From NCBI GenBank assembly GCA_030603495.1, contig JAUVXR010000037.1, positions 1 through 23,415 on the forward strand: a stretch of 23,415 nt of DNA. The letters are read 5' to 3'. The notes beneath the pieces were generated by a model, which made no database searches, was not told the DNA's origin, and saw nothing but the letters and a program-made list of their open reading frames with translations. Positions 6,541 to 14,030 of the stretch are shown here, piece after piece; the stretch's first letter is position 1; the number at the start of each line of letters is the position of its first letter. A program made the position numbers and the translations under genes. Origin of the DNA: a bacterium (GTDB taxonomy: Bacteria; Armatimonadota; Zipacnadia; Zipacnadales; Zipacnadaceae).

Positions 6541-7803
6541 CTATGACGGCCGGATCTGCCCGTCGCCGCGGACCACGTACTTATAGCTCACCAGCTCCCG
6601 CACCCCTACCGGCCCGCGCGCGTGGATCTTGTCAGTCGAGATGCCGATCTCCGCGCCCAGACCAAACTGCCCACCGTCGGTGAAGCGTGTCGAGGCGTTT
6701 CGATAGACGCAGGCCGAATCTACTTCGCGCAAAAAGCGCTCAGCGTTTTCTTCGTTGTCAGTATAGATCGCCTCGGTCAACCCCGAGCCGTGCCGAGCAA
6801 TAAGCACCATCGCCTCGTCCATCGAATCCACCATCCGCACCGCCAGTATCATATCCAAGTACTCAGTATCCCAATCCTCGTCGGCAGCCGGGATGCAGCC
6901 CTCGCACAGTTCCAGCGTCCGGGGGCAACCGCGTATCTCCACCCCGGCATCCTGGAGGTCCGCCGCGATCGCCCGTAGCGCCTCACCGTTGCGCGAATGC
7001 ACATATAGATTCTCGACGGCGTTACACACACCGGGTCGCTGCACCTTGGAATTGTGCACCAACTCGACGGTTATGTCCAGGTCGCAGGTCTCGTCCACAT
7101 AGATCTGCGTCATACCCCGGTCGTGCTTGAGCACCGGCACGGTGGCATTCTCCACCACCGTCCGGATCAGCCCATGGCCACCGCGAGGCACGATCAGATT
7201 CAGGTATTCGTCCAGCCGCACCATCTCGGTTACCGCCGCCCGGTCCGTGAAGTCAATTATCTCCACACAACTTGCCGGCAGCCCGACATCCCGGCAGGCA
7301 TTCTGGAGCACCTCGACGAGCGCAATATTGGAGTTTATCGCCTCCGAGCCACCCCGCAGCAGCACGCCGTTGCCCGCCTTGAGGCACAGCCCAGCGGCGT
7401 CCACTGTCACATTGGGCCGCGATTCGTAGATTATCCCCACCACTCCCAGGGACACTGCCACCTTCTGAATGCGCAGGCTGTTGGGCCGCGTCCACTCCTC
7501 CAGCACCCGCCCCAGCGGATCAGGCAGCTCAATTATCTCTTCCAGCGCTGCCGCCATCTTCTCGATGCGCTCTTCATTGAGCAGCAGCCGGTCGAGCATC
7601 GCCGAGGAGAGTCCCTTCTCCCCGCCCTGCTCCATATCAATGGCATTGGCCCGCATTATCTCGGCACTACGAGCCCGCAGCAGCTCCGCCATCCGCCCCA
7701 ACAGCTCATTGCGCTTATCGCCCGAAGCATTCCGCAGCGCTACGCTGGCCTCGGCCACCCTCATAGCAAAACCAGTAACCCGTTCGGTTACATTCACTGA
7801 CAT
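6541..7803 (-). CDS. proA: Glutamate-5-semialdehyde dehydrogenase (gamma-glutamyl phosphate reductase)
   Basis: ProA reduces glutamyl-5-phosphate with NADPH to the semialdehyde, the second step of proline synthesis. The roughly 420-residue protein has the family blocks GVVGIIYESRPNVTVDAAGLCLKAGN, LIVPRGGHGLI and HDRGMTQIYVD. The catalytic cysteine is in VQRPGVCNAVENLYVH (about residue 260). RFTDGGQFGLGAEIGISTDKIHARGPVGV follows near the end. The start is ambiguous. ATG 7803 is only two bases from the GAGG motif, while GTG 7797 has GAGG at a better 8-base spacing. It is first in a proA-proB pair, the reverse of the E. coli order. Confidence 0.95.
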   Translation of the reverse strand: MSVNVTERVTGFAMRVAEASVALRNASGDKRNELLGRMAELLRARSAEIMRANAIDMEQGGEKGLSSAMLDRLLLNEERIEKMAAALEEIIELPDPLGRVLEEWTRPNSLRIQKVAVSLGVVGIIYESRPNVTVDAAGLCLKAGNGVLLRGGSEAINSNIALVEVLQNACRDVGLPASCVEIIDFTDRAAVTEMVRLDEYLNLIVPRGGHGLIRTVVENATVPVLKHDRGMTQIYVDETCDLDITVELVHNSKVQRPGVCNAVENLYVHSRNGEALRAIAADLQDAGVEIRGCPRTLELCEGCIPAADEDWDTEYLDMILAVRMVDSMDEAMVLIARHGSGLTEAIYTDNEENAERFLREVDSACVYRNASTRFTDGGQFGLGAEIGISTDKIHARGPVGVRELVSYKYVVRGDGQIRPS

Positions 7804-7814
7804 CACCTCAGTAT

Positions 7815-7862
7815 CGGGGTTCCGCGTGCAGTCGCCTGCGCAAAGCAGGCTACGGCACCCCG
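7815..7862. repeat. Nested palindromic intergenic element
   Basis: An outer stem CGGGGT-t-CCG (7815-7824) pairs with CGG-c-ACCCCG (7853-7862). It encloses an inner perfect 6-bp hairpin, GCCTGC (7834-7839) with GCAGGC (7845-7850). It nearly fills the gap between proA and the zinc-ribbon gene. No T-run follows on either strand, so it looks like a dispersed repeat or RNA structure rather than a simple terminator. Confidence 0.6.
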
Positions 7863-7863
7863 G

Positions 7864-8376
7864 TTATTCGCGGGAATTGTCACTATGTCCTTTACCAACG
7901 CCGTGTCGTGCTGCGTACAGGCCGCTCGCGTACAGCAGCGCGCCCAGCCCGACCGCCACCAGCACCACCGTATCCACCCTGCCCCAACCCGCCACGGCCA
8001 TCACCAACACACCCAGCCCCGCCCCACACGCCGCGAGCAGCAGGAGTCGGAAGTTCCGACGACGCGCTCGCGCCAGCCGCTGACCCCACCAGCCGCCTAA
8101 CACTGCACCGAGCAATGCACCAACTCCGGCGCTGAGCAGAAGGACCGCGGCGTCCGGCTCGGGATCGCCGCCGACGAGACCTATCGCCACGCCGATCTCC
8201 AGCCCTGCCAGCAGGCCCAGCACGCCGCATTCTGCACCAGTAAAGTACTCCCCAGCATCAATATCCTCGGGAGGTACAGAGAAGTCATAGCCGCAGTACA
8301 GACAGCGAGGTCCTTTGGGGGTATCCACTATCGCTCTGTCGCAGCGAGGACAGCGCCGCTCGGAGTCAAGACCCAC
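7864..8376 (-). CDS. Zinc-ribbon membrane protein, unknown function
   Basis: This 170-residue protein starts at GTG 8376 behind AGAGGAGG. The N-terminus is a zinc ribbon: Cys9-x2-Cys12 (CPRC), Cys25-x2-Cys28 (CLYC), ending CGYDF. Four hydrophobic segments follow, rich in Gly, Ala and Leu (roughly residues 47-70, 78-97, 110-130 and 135-158). Gly-rich helix patterns such as GVGALLGAVLGGWWG suggest tight packing. Zinc-ribbon plus membrane-span proteins are common, with mostly unknown roles. It lies between thrB and proA on the same strand, but gaps of 150 and 57 bases leave operon membership open. Confidence 0.8.
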   Translation of the reverse strand: MGLDSERRCPRCDRAIVDTPKGPRCLYCGYDFSVPPEDIDAGEYFTGAECGVLGLLAGLEIGVAIGLVGGDPEPDAAVLLLSAGVGALLGAVLGGWWGQRLARARRRNFRLLLLAACGAGLGVLVMAVAGWGRVDTVVLVAVGLGALLYASGLYAARHGVGKGHSDNSRE

Positions 8377-8526
8377 AATCCGCCTCCTCTGGTAAGACCG
8401 GCATCTTGGGACTGAGGGTGTCGAGGTCTCGCCTGTCCTACCGGCACTGACAACAATCCCTTACGCCTCCCCACACCACTTCACCACCACATTCCCCCAC
8501 CCCAGTCGGCTCAGAACTCGTACCAC

Positions 8527-9450
8527 TCACTGCTCCGTCTCTGGCTCAGCGATTACTGCTCCTTCATTGCTTGCGCAAGTCCAGAAGGCGACAGCTTCCA
8601 CGTTGAAGCGGCGGAAAGCTTGCACCATCGCCTCAATAATCTCGTTGTTCTTCTCCTGTGCGAAGGCAACCACGCTCGGTCCCGACCCGCTCAACGCCGC
8701 CCCGTAGGCCCCGGCCTCGCGGGCGGCTTCGATTACCTCGGCCATACCCGGAATCAGGGGCATCCGGTACGGCTGATGGAGGCGGTCATCCATCATCGCG
8801 CCCAGGACTTCCCACTTTCTCCCCACCAGCGCCGCCATCGTGCAGACCGCCCGCGTGGTATTGAACACCGCATCGTCGAACGGCACTTGCTCCGGGAGAA
8901 TGGCTCGGGCTTCTTCAGTACTCACCTCGAAGTTGGGAATCGCCACCCCAATCGCCAACCCCTCGGGCGCATTCAACCGGATACAGAAGACCTCATCTTC
9001 ATCAACCGCGCAAGCCGTCAGCCCGCCGTAGAGCGCCGGCGCGACGTTATCGGGATGGCCCTCGATCTGCGCGGCTAACTGCAAGAGCCGGTCCTTGTCC
9101 AGCCCCGCCTGGAGCAGTTCGTTAGCCGCTACCAGGCCACCGACGATCGCCGCGCTGCTGCTGCCCAGTCCCCGCGCTAGCGGGATATCGTTGTGCTGGT
9201 CCAAGCGCCACCCGGGAACTTGGACGCCCACTTCGTTGGCCACCTGTTCGGCAGCTCGCAAAACGAGGTTACCAGGCCCCAGCGGCAGTTGCCCATGCCC
9301 CTCGCCGGTGATTTCCACCTCGGTGACGGCACTCAGCTCCAGCTCCACGATGTTGTGGAAATCCAACGCCAGGCCCAGGCAATCAAAGCCTGGACCAAGG
9401 TTGGCGGTAGTCGCAGGAACTTCGACAACAACCGAATCAGGCCGGGACAT
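8527..9450 (-). CDS. thrB: Homoserine kinase
   Basis: ThrB phosphorylates homoserine with ATP, the step before threonine synthase. The protein belongs to the GHMP kinase family. It has an N-terminal VPATTANLGPGFDCLGLAL motif, the phosphate-binding loop PLARGLGSSSAAIVGGL (about residues 90-106), and the C-terminal GAYGAALSGSGPSVVAF motif. I chose ATG 9450 (307 residues), because the conserved VPATTAN then lies about ten residues in, as in homologues. The longer GTG 9468 start would overlap alr by 32 bases. ATG 9450 overlaps it by 14, so translational coupling with alr is likely. No other threonine gene is in view. Confidence 0.94.
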   Translation of the reverse strand: MSRPDSVVVEVPATTANLGPGFDCLGLALDFHNIVELELSAVTEVEITGEGHGQLPLGPGNLVLRAAEQVANEVGVQVPGWRLDQHNDIPLARGLGSSSAAIVGGLVAANELLQAGLDKDRLLQLAAQIEGHPDNVAPALYGGLTACAVDEDEVFCIRLNAPEGLAIGVAIPNFEVSTEEARAILPEQVPFDDAVFNTTRAVCTMAALVGRKWEVLGAMMDDRLHQPYRMPLIPGMAEVIEAAREAGAYGAALSGSGPSVVAFAQEKNNEIIEAMVQAFRRFNVEAVAFWTCASNEGAVIAEPETEQ

Positions 9451-10618
9451 CGTTGGTGACACCCCCACTTGCCTCGATCAGCCGCTCGACCCGCCCGTCG
9501 CCCAGCTGACAGGTATAAACACGGGGCAGCCGCGGCGTCAGACGTGCGACGACTTCATGCACTATCGTACCACACCGCTCGGCGATCTCTGCCACCGTAA
9601 CGCTCTCATCACCCTGGTCCCCGATCAGAACCACCTCTTCGCCCACCTCGACACTTGGTACGTCGGTGACATCAATAACCGTCGAGTCCATTGCTATCGT
9701 GCCGATGACCGGCATCCGGCGACCCCGCAGTAGCACGTCGGCGTTGTTCGAAAGCAGGCGGTCATATCCATCTCCGTACCCGACGGACAGCAGCGCCGTG
9801 CGGGTATCGCGTGCCGCTCGCCAGGTGCGACCATAGCCCACCGTCTCGCCCTTCGGGACATCTTTTAGACAGGCAATCTTCGCCTTCAGCGTCAAGGCCT
9901 GCACCATCGTCGGCAGGTAGACTCCGCCGCGATTGCGCGGGATGCCGTAGAGCAGCGCTCCCGGTCGTACCGCATCCAGCCACATCTCCGGGTAGCGCAC
10001 CGTCGCACCGCTGTTGGCGCAGTGCTTCACCGGTACGGGGTACCCCAGAGCGGCCTCAGCGTCCCAGCAGGCCCGCCGAAAACGCTCGAACTGTTCGGTG
10101 GTGAACTGAGGGTCGTCCGAAGAACTGGCAAAGTGAGTGAAAATGCCGCAGATCTGCAAGCCGGCGAGGGTCTTGAGCTGCCGACAATAGTCGCTGATCT
10201 CCTCCGCAGGCACTCCCAGCCGGTGCATGCCCGTATCTACCTTAATGTGCACCTTCGCCGCTTTGCCCAACTCGGCAGCCGCCATGGCGAATGCTTCGGC
10301 TGCGGCCAGATCGCTCAGGGGTACGTGAAAACCGTGGGCGACTGCGGTCTCAGCCGCCGCGCGAGGTACCAGGCCAAGTATCAGGATCTCTGCCTCCGGG
10401 CAGATCTGCTCCAGCTCTAGAGCCTCTTCAAGCAGAGCTACCGCCAGCATCTGCGCCCCACAGTCGTCAACTACTCGCGCCACCACCGCCGCACCGTGGC
10501 CGTAAGCATCATCCTTGACCACCGCAATCAGCTTGCGCTGATGCCCCAGAACCGAGAGCACACGGTGGACGTTGTCAGCGATTGCGGTGAGGTCTATTTC
10601 TAGCCATGCGGGCCGCAT
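9437..10618 (-). CDS. alr: Alanine racemase
   Basis: Alr interconverts L- and D-alanine with pyridoxal phosphate, supplying D-alanine for peptidoglycan. The 393-residue protein starts RPAWLEIDLTAIADNV. The PLP lysine is Lys35 in AVVKDDAYGHGA, KVDTGMHRLG is at 126-135, and the second catalytic base is Tyr262 in ETVGYGRTW. SVGYGDGYDRLLSN, GTIAMDSTVIDVTD and the C-terminal ISPRLPRVY-like TPRLPRVYTC complete the fold. The loop after Lys35 reads DDAYGHG, where most homologues have ANAYGHG. It is first in an alr-thrB unit behind a near-consensus promoter at 10702-10731. Confidence 0.95.
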   Translation of the reverse strand: MRPAWLEIDLTAIADNVHRVLSVLGHQRKLIAVVKDDAYGHGAAVVARVVDDCGAQMLAVALLEEALELEQICPEAEILILGLVPRAAAETAVAHGFHVPLSDLAAAEAFAMAAAELGKAAKVHIKVDTGMHRLGVPAEEISDYCRQLKTLAGLQICGIFTHFASSSDDPQFTTEQFERFRRACWDAEAALGYPVPVKHCANSGATVRYPEMWLDAVRPGALLYGIPRNRGGVYLPTMVQALTLKAKIACLKDVPKGETVGYGRTWRAARDTRTALLSVGYGDGYDRLLSNNADVLLRGRRMPVIGTIAMDSTVIDVTDVPSVEVGEEVVLIGDQGDESVTVAEIAERCGTIVHEVVARLTPRLPRVYTCQLGDGRVERLIEASGGVTNDVPA

Positions 10619-10701
10619 ATAGTTCCATCCTGAAGGCTACGCCTGACTGGGCGCCCCCCCGAACTCAGAGGTCCGGAAAGCCGCCTCATCTTCCCGGCTT
10701 C

Positions 10702-10731
10702 ATTTTACGCATTGCCTGCTGGCGTTGTCAA
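10702..10731 (-). promoter_or_regulatory. Sigma-70 promoter for alr-thrB
   Basis: Read on the - strand, a perfect TTGACA (10731-10726) and TAAAAT (10707-10702, five of six) are 18 bases apart. Transcription would start near 10695, giving a leader of about 75 bases before alr. Apart from the rplJ promoter this is the clearest promoter in the window. Confidence 0.8.
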
Positions 10732-10764
10732 GTTTGCTCGCGGCCGCTTGCTGCCCTACCCACC

Positions 10765-10799
10765 AAAAGCCCTGGGCGGACCGCCTCAGGCCCGCCCAG
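10765..10799 (-). terminator. Probable terminator of the sigma-factor operon
   Basis: On the - strand CTGGGCGG (10799-10792) pairs with CCGCCCAG (10779-10772), an 8-bp GC-rich stem. It is followed by GGC and a short TTTT run (10768-10765). It lies 60 bases beyond the last gene of the sigma cassette and just upstream of the alr promoter, where a terminator is expected. The short T-run keeps confidence moderate. Confidence 0.6.
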
Positions 10800-10858
10800 T
10801 CTATTTGCCTTGTTACCCGTTCTTCTCCTGCTCAGAAGCTCCCCCTGGACCGACTCAC

Positions 10859-11104
10859 TCACCTAGCAATCTGGGCCACGTTGTTGGAAATAGCACGCGG
10901 CTGCTCCTCCTCATCCCGGCCCTCACTGCGCCAGTCCTTCTCTGGCTCAGCTTCGTCCGCCTCGTCGTCATCGCCATGGCAGCATTGTCTTCCCTCGGCC
11001 ATGACCAGCGCGTGAGCGCGCACCAGGGCTTTGTCAATGATCTCCTCCCTTCGTCTAACCAGACTGGCTATCACCTTCTTGCACCGCGAGTCGCGATCGT
11101 TCAT
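10859..11104 (-). CDS. Small acidic protein coupled to sigma factor, unknown function
   Basis: The 81-residue protein begins MNDRDSRCKKVIASLVRRREEIIDKALVRAHALV, a charged, probably helical segment. It continues into a very acidic, likely disordered half with DDDEADEAEPEKD and RDEEEQ. Its ATG (11104-11102) overlaps the TGA of the sigma gene in an ATGA junction. GGGAGGAG lies about five bases upstream, so it is almost surely translated together with the sigma factor. I chose this start over a longer frame from 11236, which would lie inside the sigma gene. Genes in this position often encode sigma regulators, but no anti-sigma zinc motif or membrane span is visible. The function is unknown. Confidence 0.7.
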   Translation of the reverse strand: MNDRDSRCKKVIASLVRRREEIIDKALVRAHALVMAEGRQCCHGDDDEADEAEPEKDWRSEGRDEEEQPRAISNNVAQIAR

Positions 11105-11787
11105 TGTGCTCCTCCCACCTGCATCGGTTCCGACAGACGAGCAAGCTTCTCTCGCCCTCGGTACGCACGCGACTTGACCGTGCCTTCTGGAATCCGCAGG
11201 AGTCCGGCAATCTCCGCCACCGTGTAACCATACCAATGCAGCACCAGAACAGAGCTGAATTCGAACGGCAAGAGGTCCAATACCTGCCGCAGTGCTATCT
11301 CCTGATGCTCGTCCTGTTCCGCGGTCTCCACAGGCAACTCCGCCGGGAGGGGGATCCTGCGGCGGGCCTGCGCGGTCAAGCTCTCAATTACCTTCTTGCT
11401 CTGATTATTGATCATACCGAACAAGTACCTCTGAACTGCCCCCCGGTCCTCGAACTCATACTCCTCAGGTCTGTTAACTAGATTCTCCAGAATGTCGGTC
11501 AGGGCCCCGATGACAACGTGTTCCAGCTCCTCGACATCCTCGGTGTTGACCCTTTTTTGAATTGCTTCTACGCACCTTCTGAAAGTCTCCGGCCTAAGCA
11601 GTTCGTGAACGGCGATTGTTATCTGCTTTGGGCCGCTTTTCAGTTCTGCCAGCGTCTTACCATGTACCCCCCAGGACTCAAGATCCCGTTCCACCGAGCA
11701 GATCACAGCTAACGGCCTCCTCAAATCTGGTCCCTGGACAGGGAAGCTGGACACTATCGCGGAGTCGCCCCGCAGGTCTCCGCGCAA
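11101..11787 (-). CDS. RNA polymerase sigma factor, ECF-like sigma-70 family
   Basis: The C-terminal part (about residues 160-222) is a clear sigma region 4. IALRQVLDLLPFEFSSVLVLHWYGYTVAEIAGLL precedes the recognition helix RIPEGTVKSRAYRGREKLA, which reads the -35 element. Residues 82-145 fit a weak region 2 (EDVEELEHVVIGALTDILENL, then RYLFGMINNQSKKVIESLTAQARRR). About 75 extra residues precede it and match nothing I recognise. A long region 3 is absent, as in ECF sigmas. The start is taken as TTG 11787, nine bases after AGGAG; TTG 11796 is too close to that motif. It is sandwiched between two unknown genes with 2-base spacing and a 4-base overlap. Confidence 0.85.
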   Translation of the reverse strand: MRGDLRGDSAIVSSFPVQGPDLRRPLAVICSVERDLESWGVHGKTLAELKSGPKQITIAVHELLRPETFRRCVEAIQKRVNTEDVEELEHVVIGALTDILENLVNRPEEYEFEDRGAVQRYLFGMINNQSKKVIESLTAQARRRIPLPAELPVETAEQDEHQEIALRQVLDLLPFEFSSVLVLHWYGYTVAEIAGLLRIPEGTVKSRAYRGREKLARLSEPMQVGGAQ

Positions 11788-11789
11788 TA

Positions 11790-12080
11790 TCAACAACTCC
11801 TACGCGCTCGCAGCTCGTATCTCAGGCCATGACAGACAGCCTCGTCCAGCATCTCCGGACTCAAACGCCCAACTGCCGGGCACTGACCGAGGTAACTTAC
11901 CGCCCGCGCGTACGCCCCCACCAGTATGCCCTCCGCCACATCCTCCTCACAGACTTGTCCCTCCTCAACTACGCGGCGCACGTAGCGCTCGTGCGTCGAG
12001 CCCGCTCTCAGATGCCTCCGTAGCTGAGCGTCCGGGCCCCACCCTGCGCCGCTTTTCTCTGCGCCGGGTTTAGTTCTCAT
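11790..12080 (-). CDS. Small protein upstream of sigma factor, unknown function
   Basis: The 96-residue protein has a basic N-terminus (MRTKPGAEKSGAGWGPDAQLRRHLRAG), then a mostly helical part with YVRRVVEEGQVCEEDVAEGILVGAYARAVSYLGQCP and LSPEMLDEAVCHGLRYELRARR. It has three cysteines before a terminal fourth, but no clear zinc motif, signal peptide or membrane span. GGAAGGG precedes ATG 12080. It ends two bases before the proposed sigma start, and the AGGAG for the sigma gene lies inside its last codons, so the two are translationally coupled. It heads the three-gene unit. I do not recognise the family. Confidence 0.65.
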   Translation of the reverse strand: MRTKPGAEKSGAGWGPDAQLRRHLRAGSTHERYVRRVVEEGQVCEEDVAEGILVGAYARAVSYLGQCPAVGRLSPEMLDEAVCHGLRYELRARRSC

Positions 12081-12307
12081 ACTTAATCCCTTCCTCGAGG
12101 CAGCAGCGTTTTAGCGATACAGGTGACTCCTTTCAAGTAGGTTAGCGGTCAACATCTCCCGGCTAGCTCCCCTGTCCAGGTTGAGCCTACGCCTATACTA
12201 TATATACACCAAAGACACCCGAGGGTTCCCCCTGATGCTTGATTCTTTCGCCCCCCCTCGATATTGGTGAGGAGAAGGCACGAAGCCGCAGCCTGCCCAG
12301 CCGCCGA

Positions 12308-12348
12308 GAAAACAATGAGCCCGAAGTCGGTTGGGCCGACCTCGGGCT
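12308..12348 (-). terminator. Terminator after the gamma-glutamyltransferase-like gene
   Basis: On the - strand TCGGGCT-type arms form a 13-position stem: 12348-12336 pairs with 12330-12318, with one A/C mismatch and loop 12335-12331. CATTGTTTTC follows. It lies 46 bases past the stop codon at 12394. The rest of the 313-base gap (12081-12393) holds no gene. It contains an AT-rich stretch around 12190-12210, probably part of the promoter for the sigma cassette. Confidence 0.75.
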
Positions 12349-12393
12349 GCCTCTATTGCTGTATACCCGCTGCAGAATACGGCCGACGGCTTA

Positions 12394-13974
12394 TCAGAAG
12401 GTTAGGGCACAACCGTCACAGCGCGGGTCGGACCCGCCAGTCAACACGCCGTTGTCGGCCAAACCAATGACTTGCACCCGCCCGCCCGCCGCATAGGGCC
12501 CAATGACATCAACTTCATGTCCGCGCTGCGTCAGACCGGCGAATGTCTTGGCCAGCGCGCGCTGCTCCAGGCTGATACAGCGGCCTTCGTGTCGCATCCA
12601 GCGTGGGTCTTCGGCGGCCTGCTGCGGCTCACAGCCAAAGTCCAGCAAAGCCGTAATGACCTGCAGATTGGTCTGGACCTGAACATCCCCGCCGGGTGTT
12701 CCTCCAACAAAAACCGGTCGCCCCTCACGAAACACCATGTAAGTGTTGAGCGTGTGCACCGTCTTTTTGCCCGGCTCCAAGAAGTTGACGTGGGCAGGAT
12801 CCAGCGAGAAGCCGCAGGCGCGGTCGTTGAGCAACACGCCGGTCCCTGCGGCAACCACCGCGCATCCCCACGGAAGGAAGATGCTCTGAATGTAGCTGAC
12901 GGCGTTACCCCAGCGATCCACGCAGCACAGGTAGGTAGTGTCGCTGGCAGCCGGCGGCTGGCCCGGGAGTGGTGGGGATTCGAGGGCTCGCCCCATATCA
13001 ATAAGTGCGGCGCGCTCCGCCGCATATTGCTTGGACAGCAGTCCCAGCGGCAGCGGCGACCACTTGGGGTCGGTGGTATACCTGTCCTTGTCTGCATGGG
13101 CCAGCTTGTTGGCTTCGATGCACACGTGTACGGCCTCTGGCGACAGATGGCCCATTGCTGCCAGGTCGAAGGTCTCTACCATATCCAGCGACTGCAGCAA
13201 TATATGTCCCTGGCTAACCGGCGGCTGCTCGTAGACGCCCCAATCCCGGTACGTAGTGTGCAGGGGCTCGAGGACCTTCGCCTGGTGCGCCGCCAGATCG
13301 CCGGCGGTTATCACGCCACCGCCGGCCCGCCAAAATTCGGCTATACGGCGGGCGATTTTGCCCTCATAAAAGACGCGAAAGCCTTCGTCGGCGAGGGTGC
13401 TGAGCGTCGCGGCCAGGTCAAGCTGCCGCAGGATATCGCCCTGCTCCAGCGCAGCTCCCTCAGGCATCAGCGCAGCCATGGTTGAAGGGAACTGGGCCAG
13501 ATCGCCGTAAGAGCTCTCAAGCAGCGTGCTCAGATTCCGGGATACGGCAAAGCCTTCCCCGGCATAGACTATCGCCTCCTCCAGTACCTCCGCAGGTGAC
13601 ATCGTACCAAACCGCGCAAGCGCAACATCCCAGGCGGCCACCTGCCCGGGGATTGTCGAGCTAAGGAAGCCGCTCGCCGGAATCTGCCCATCGAACATCC
13701 TTGCGTGGAGCCCTGCCGGGGTTACACCAGACGAGTTGATAGCAGTAATCGCCTGCTTCCCGGCATCCCACACCAGCATGAAGGCGTCGCCGCCCAGATG
13801 GCTGGAGTGGGGCTCGACGACATTGAGTACTGCGGCGGCGGAGATAATGGCGTCAATGCAGTTGCCGCCCCGGCGGAGGATGTTCATCCCCGCCTCGGTC
13901 GCCAGACAGTTCGAGGTAGCTATAACGCCCCGGCGCCCTTGCACAGGAGCCCGGGTGGTGAACATTCCAGACAT
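12394..13974 (-). CDS. Gamma-glutamyltransferase-like Ntn hydrolase
   Basis: The 526-residue protein has the gamma-glutamyltransferase fold throughout: ATSNCLATEAGMNILRRGGNCIDAI, VVEPHSSHLGGDAFMLVWD, TIPGQVAAWD, and YGDLAQFP. The autoprocessing site is SDTTYLCCVDRWGNAVSYIQS, where Thr346 (first T of TTY) is the expected nucleophile at the new N-terminus of the small subunit. VGGTPGGDVQVQT holds the catalytic glycines. No signal peptide is visible, so it is probably cytoplasmic, unlike periplasmic glutathione-degrading Ggt. The substrate is uncertain. Cytoplasmic members include acylase-like and unassigned enzymes. AAGGAGG eight bases before ATG 13974 sets the start. It follows mnmA by 56 bases. 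Confidence 0.88.
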   Translation of the reverse strand: MSGMFTTRAPVQGRRGVIATSNCLATEAGMNILRRGGNCIDAIISAAAVLNVVEPHSSHLGGDAFMLVWDAGKQAITAINSSGVTPAGLHARMFDGQIPASGFLSSTIPGQVAAWDVALARFGTMSPAEVLEEAIVYAGEGFAVSRNLSTLLESSYGDLAQFPSTMAALMPEGAALEQGDILRQLDLAATLSTLADEGFRVFYEGKIARRIAEFWRAGGGVITAGDLAAHQAKVLEPLHTTYRDWGVYEQPPVSQGHILLQSLDMVETFDLAAMGHLSPEAVHVCIEANKLAHADKDRYTTDPKWSPLPLGLLSKQYAAERAALIDMGRALESPPLPGQPPAASDTTYLCCVDRWGNAVSYIQSIFLPWGCAVVAAGTGVLLNDRACGFSLDPAHVNFLEPGKKTVHTLNTYMVFREGRPVFVGGTPGGDVQVQTNLQVITALLDFGCEPQQAAEDPRWMRHEGRCISLEQRALAKTFAGLTQRGHEVDVIGPYAAGGRVQVIGLADNGVLTGGSDPRCDGCALTF

Positions 13975-14030
13975 TCCGTATTGCCTCCTTGACGACTACT
14001 CCGGCGCTGTCACGCCCGCTTTGCGTTAGC

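Noticed and set aside
12472-13485. 337-codon open frame on the + strand
   Set aside because: It lies entirely opposite the gamma-glutamyltransferase-like gene, whose motifs are intact. It has no recognisable protein features.
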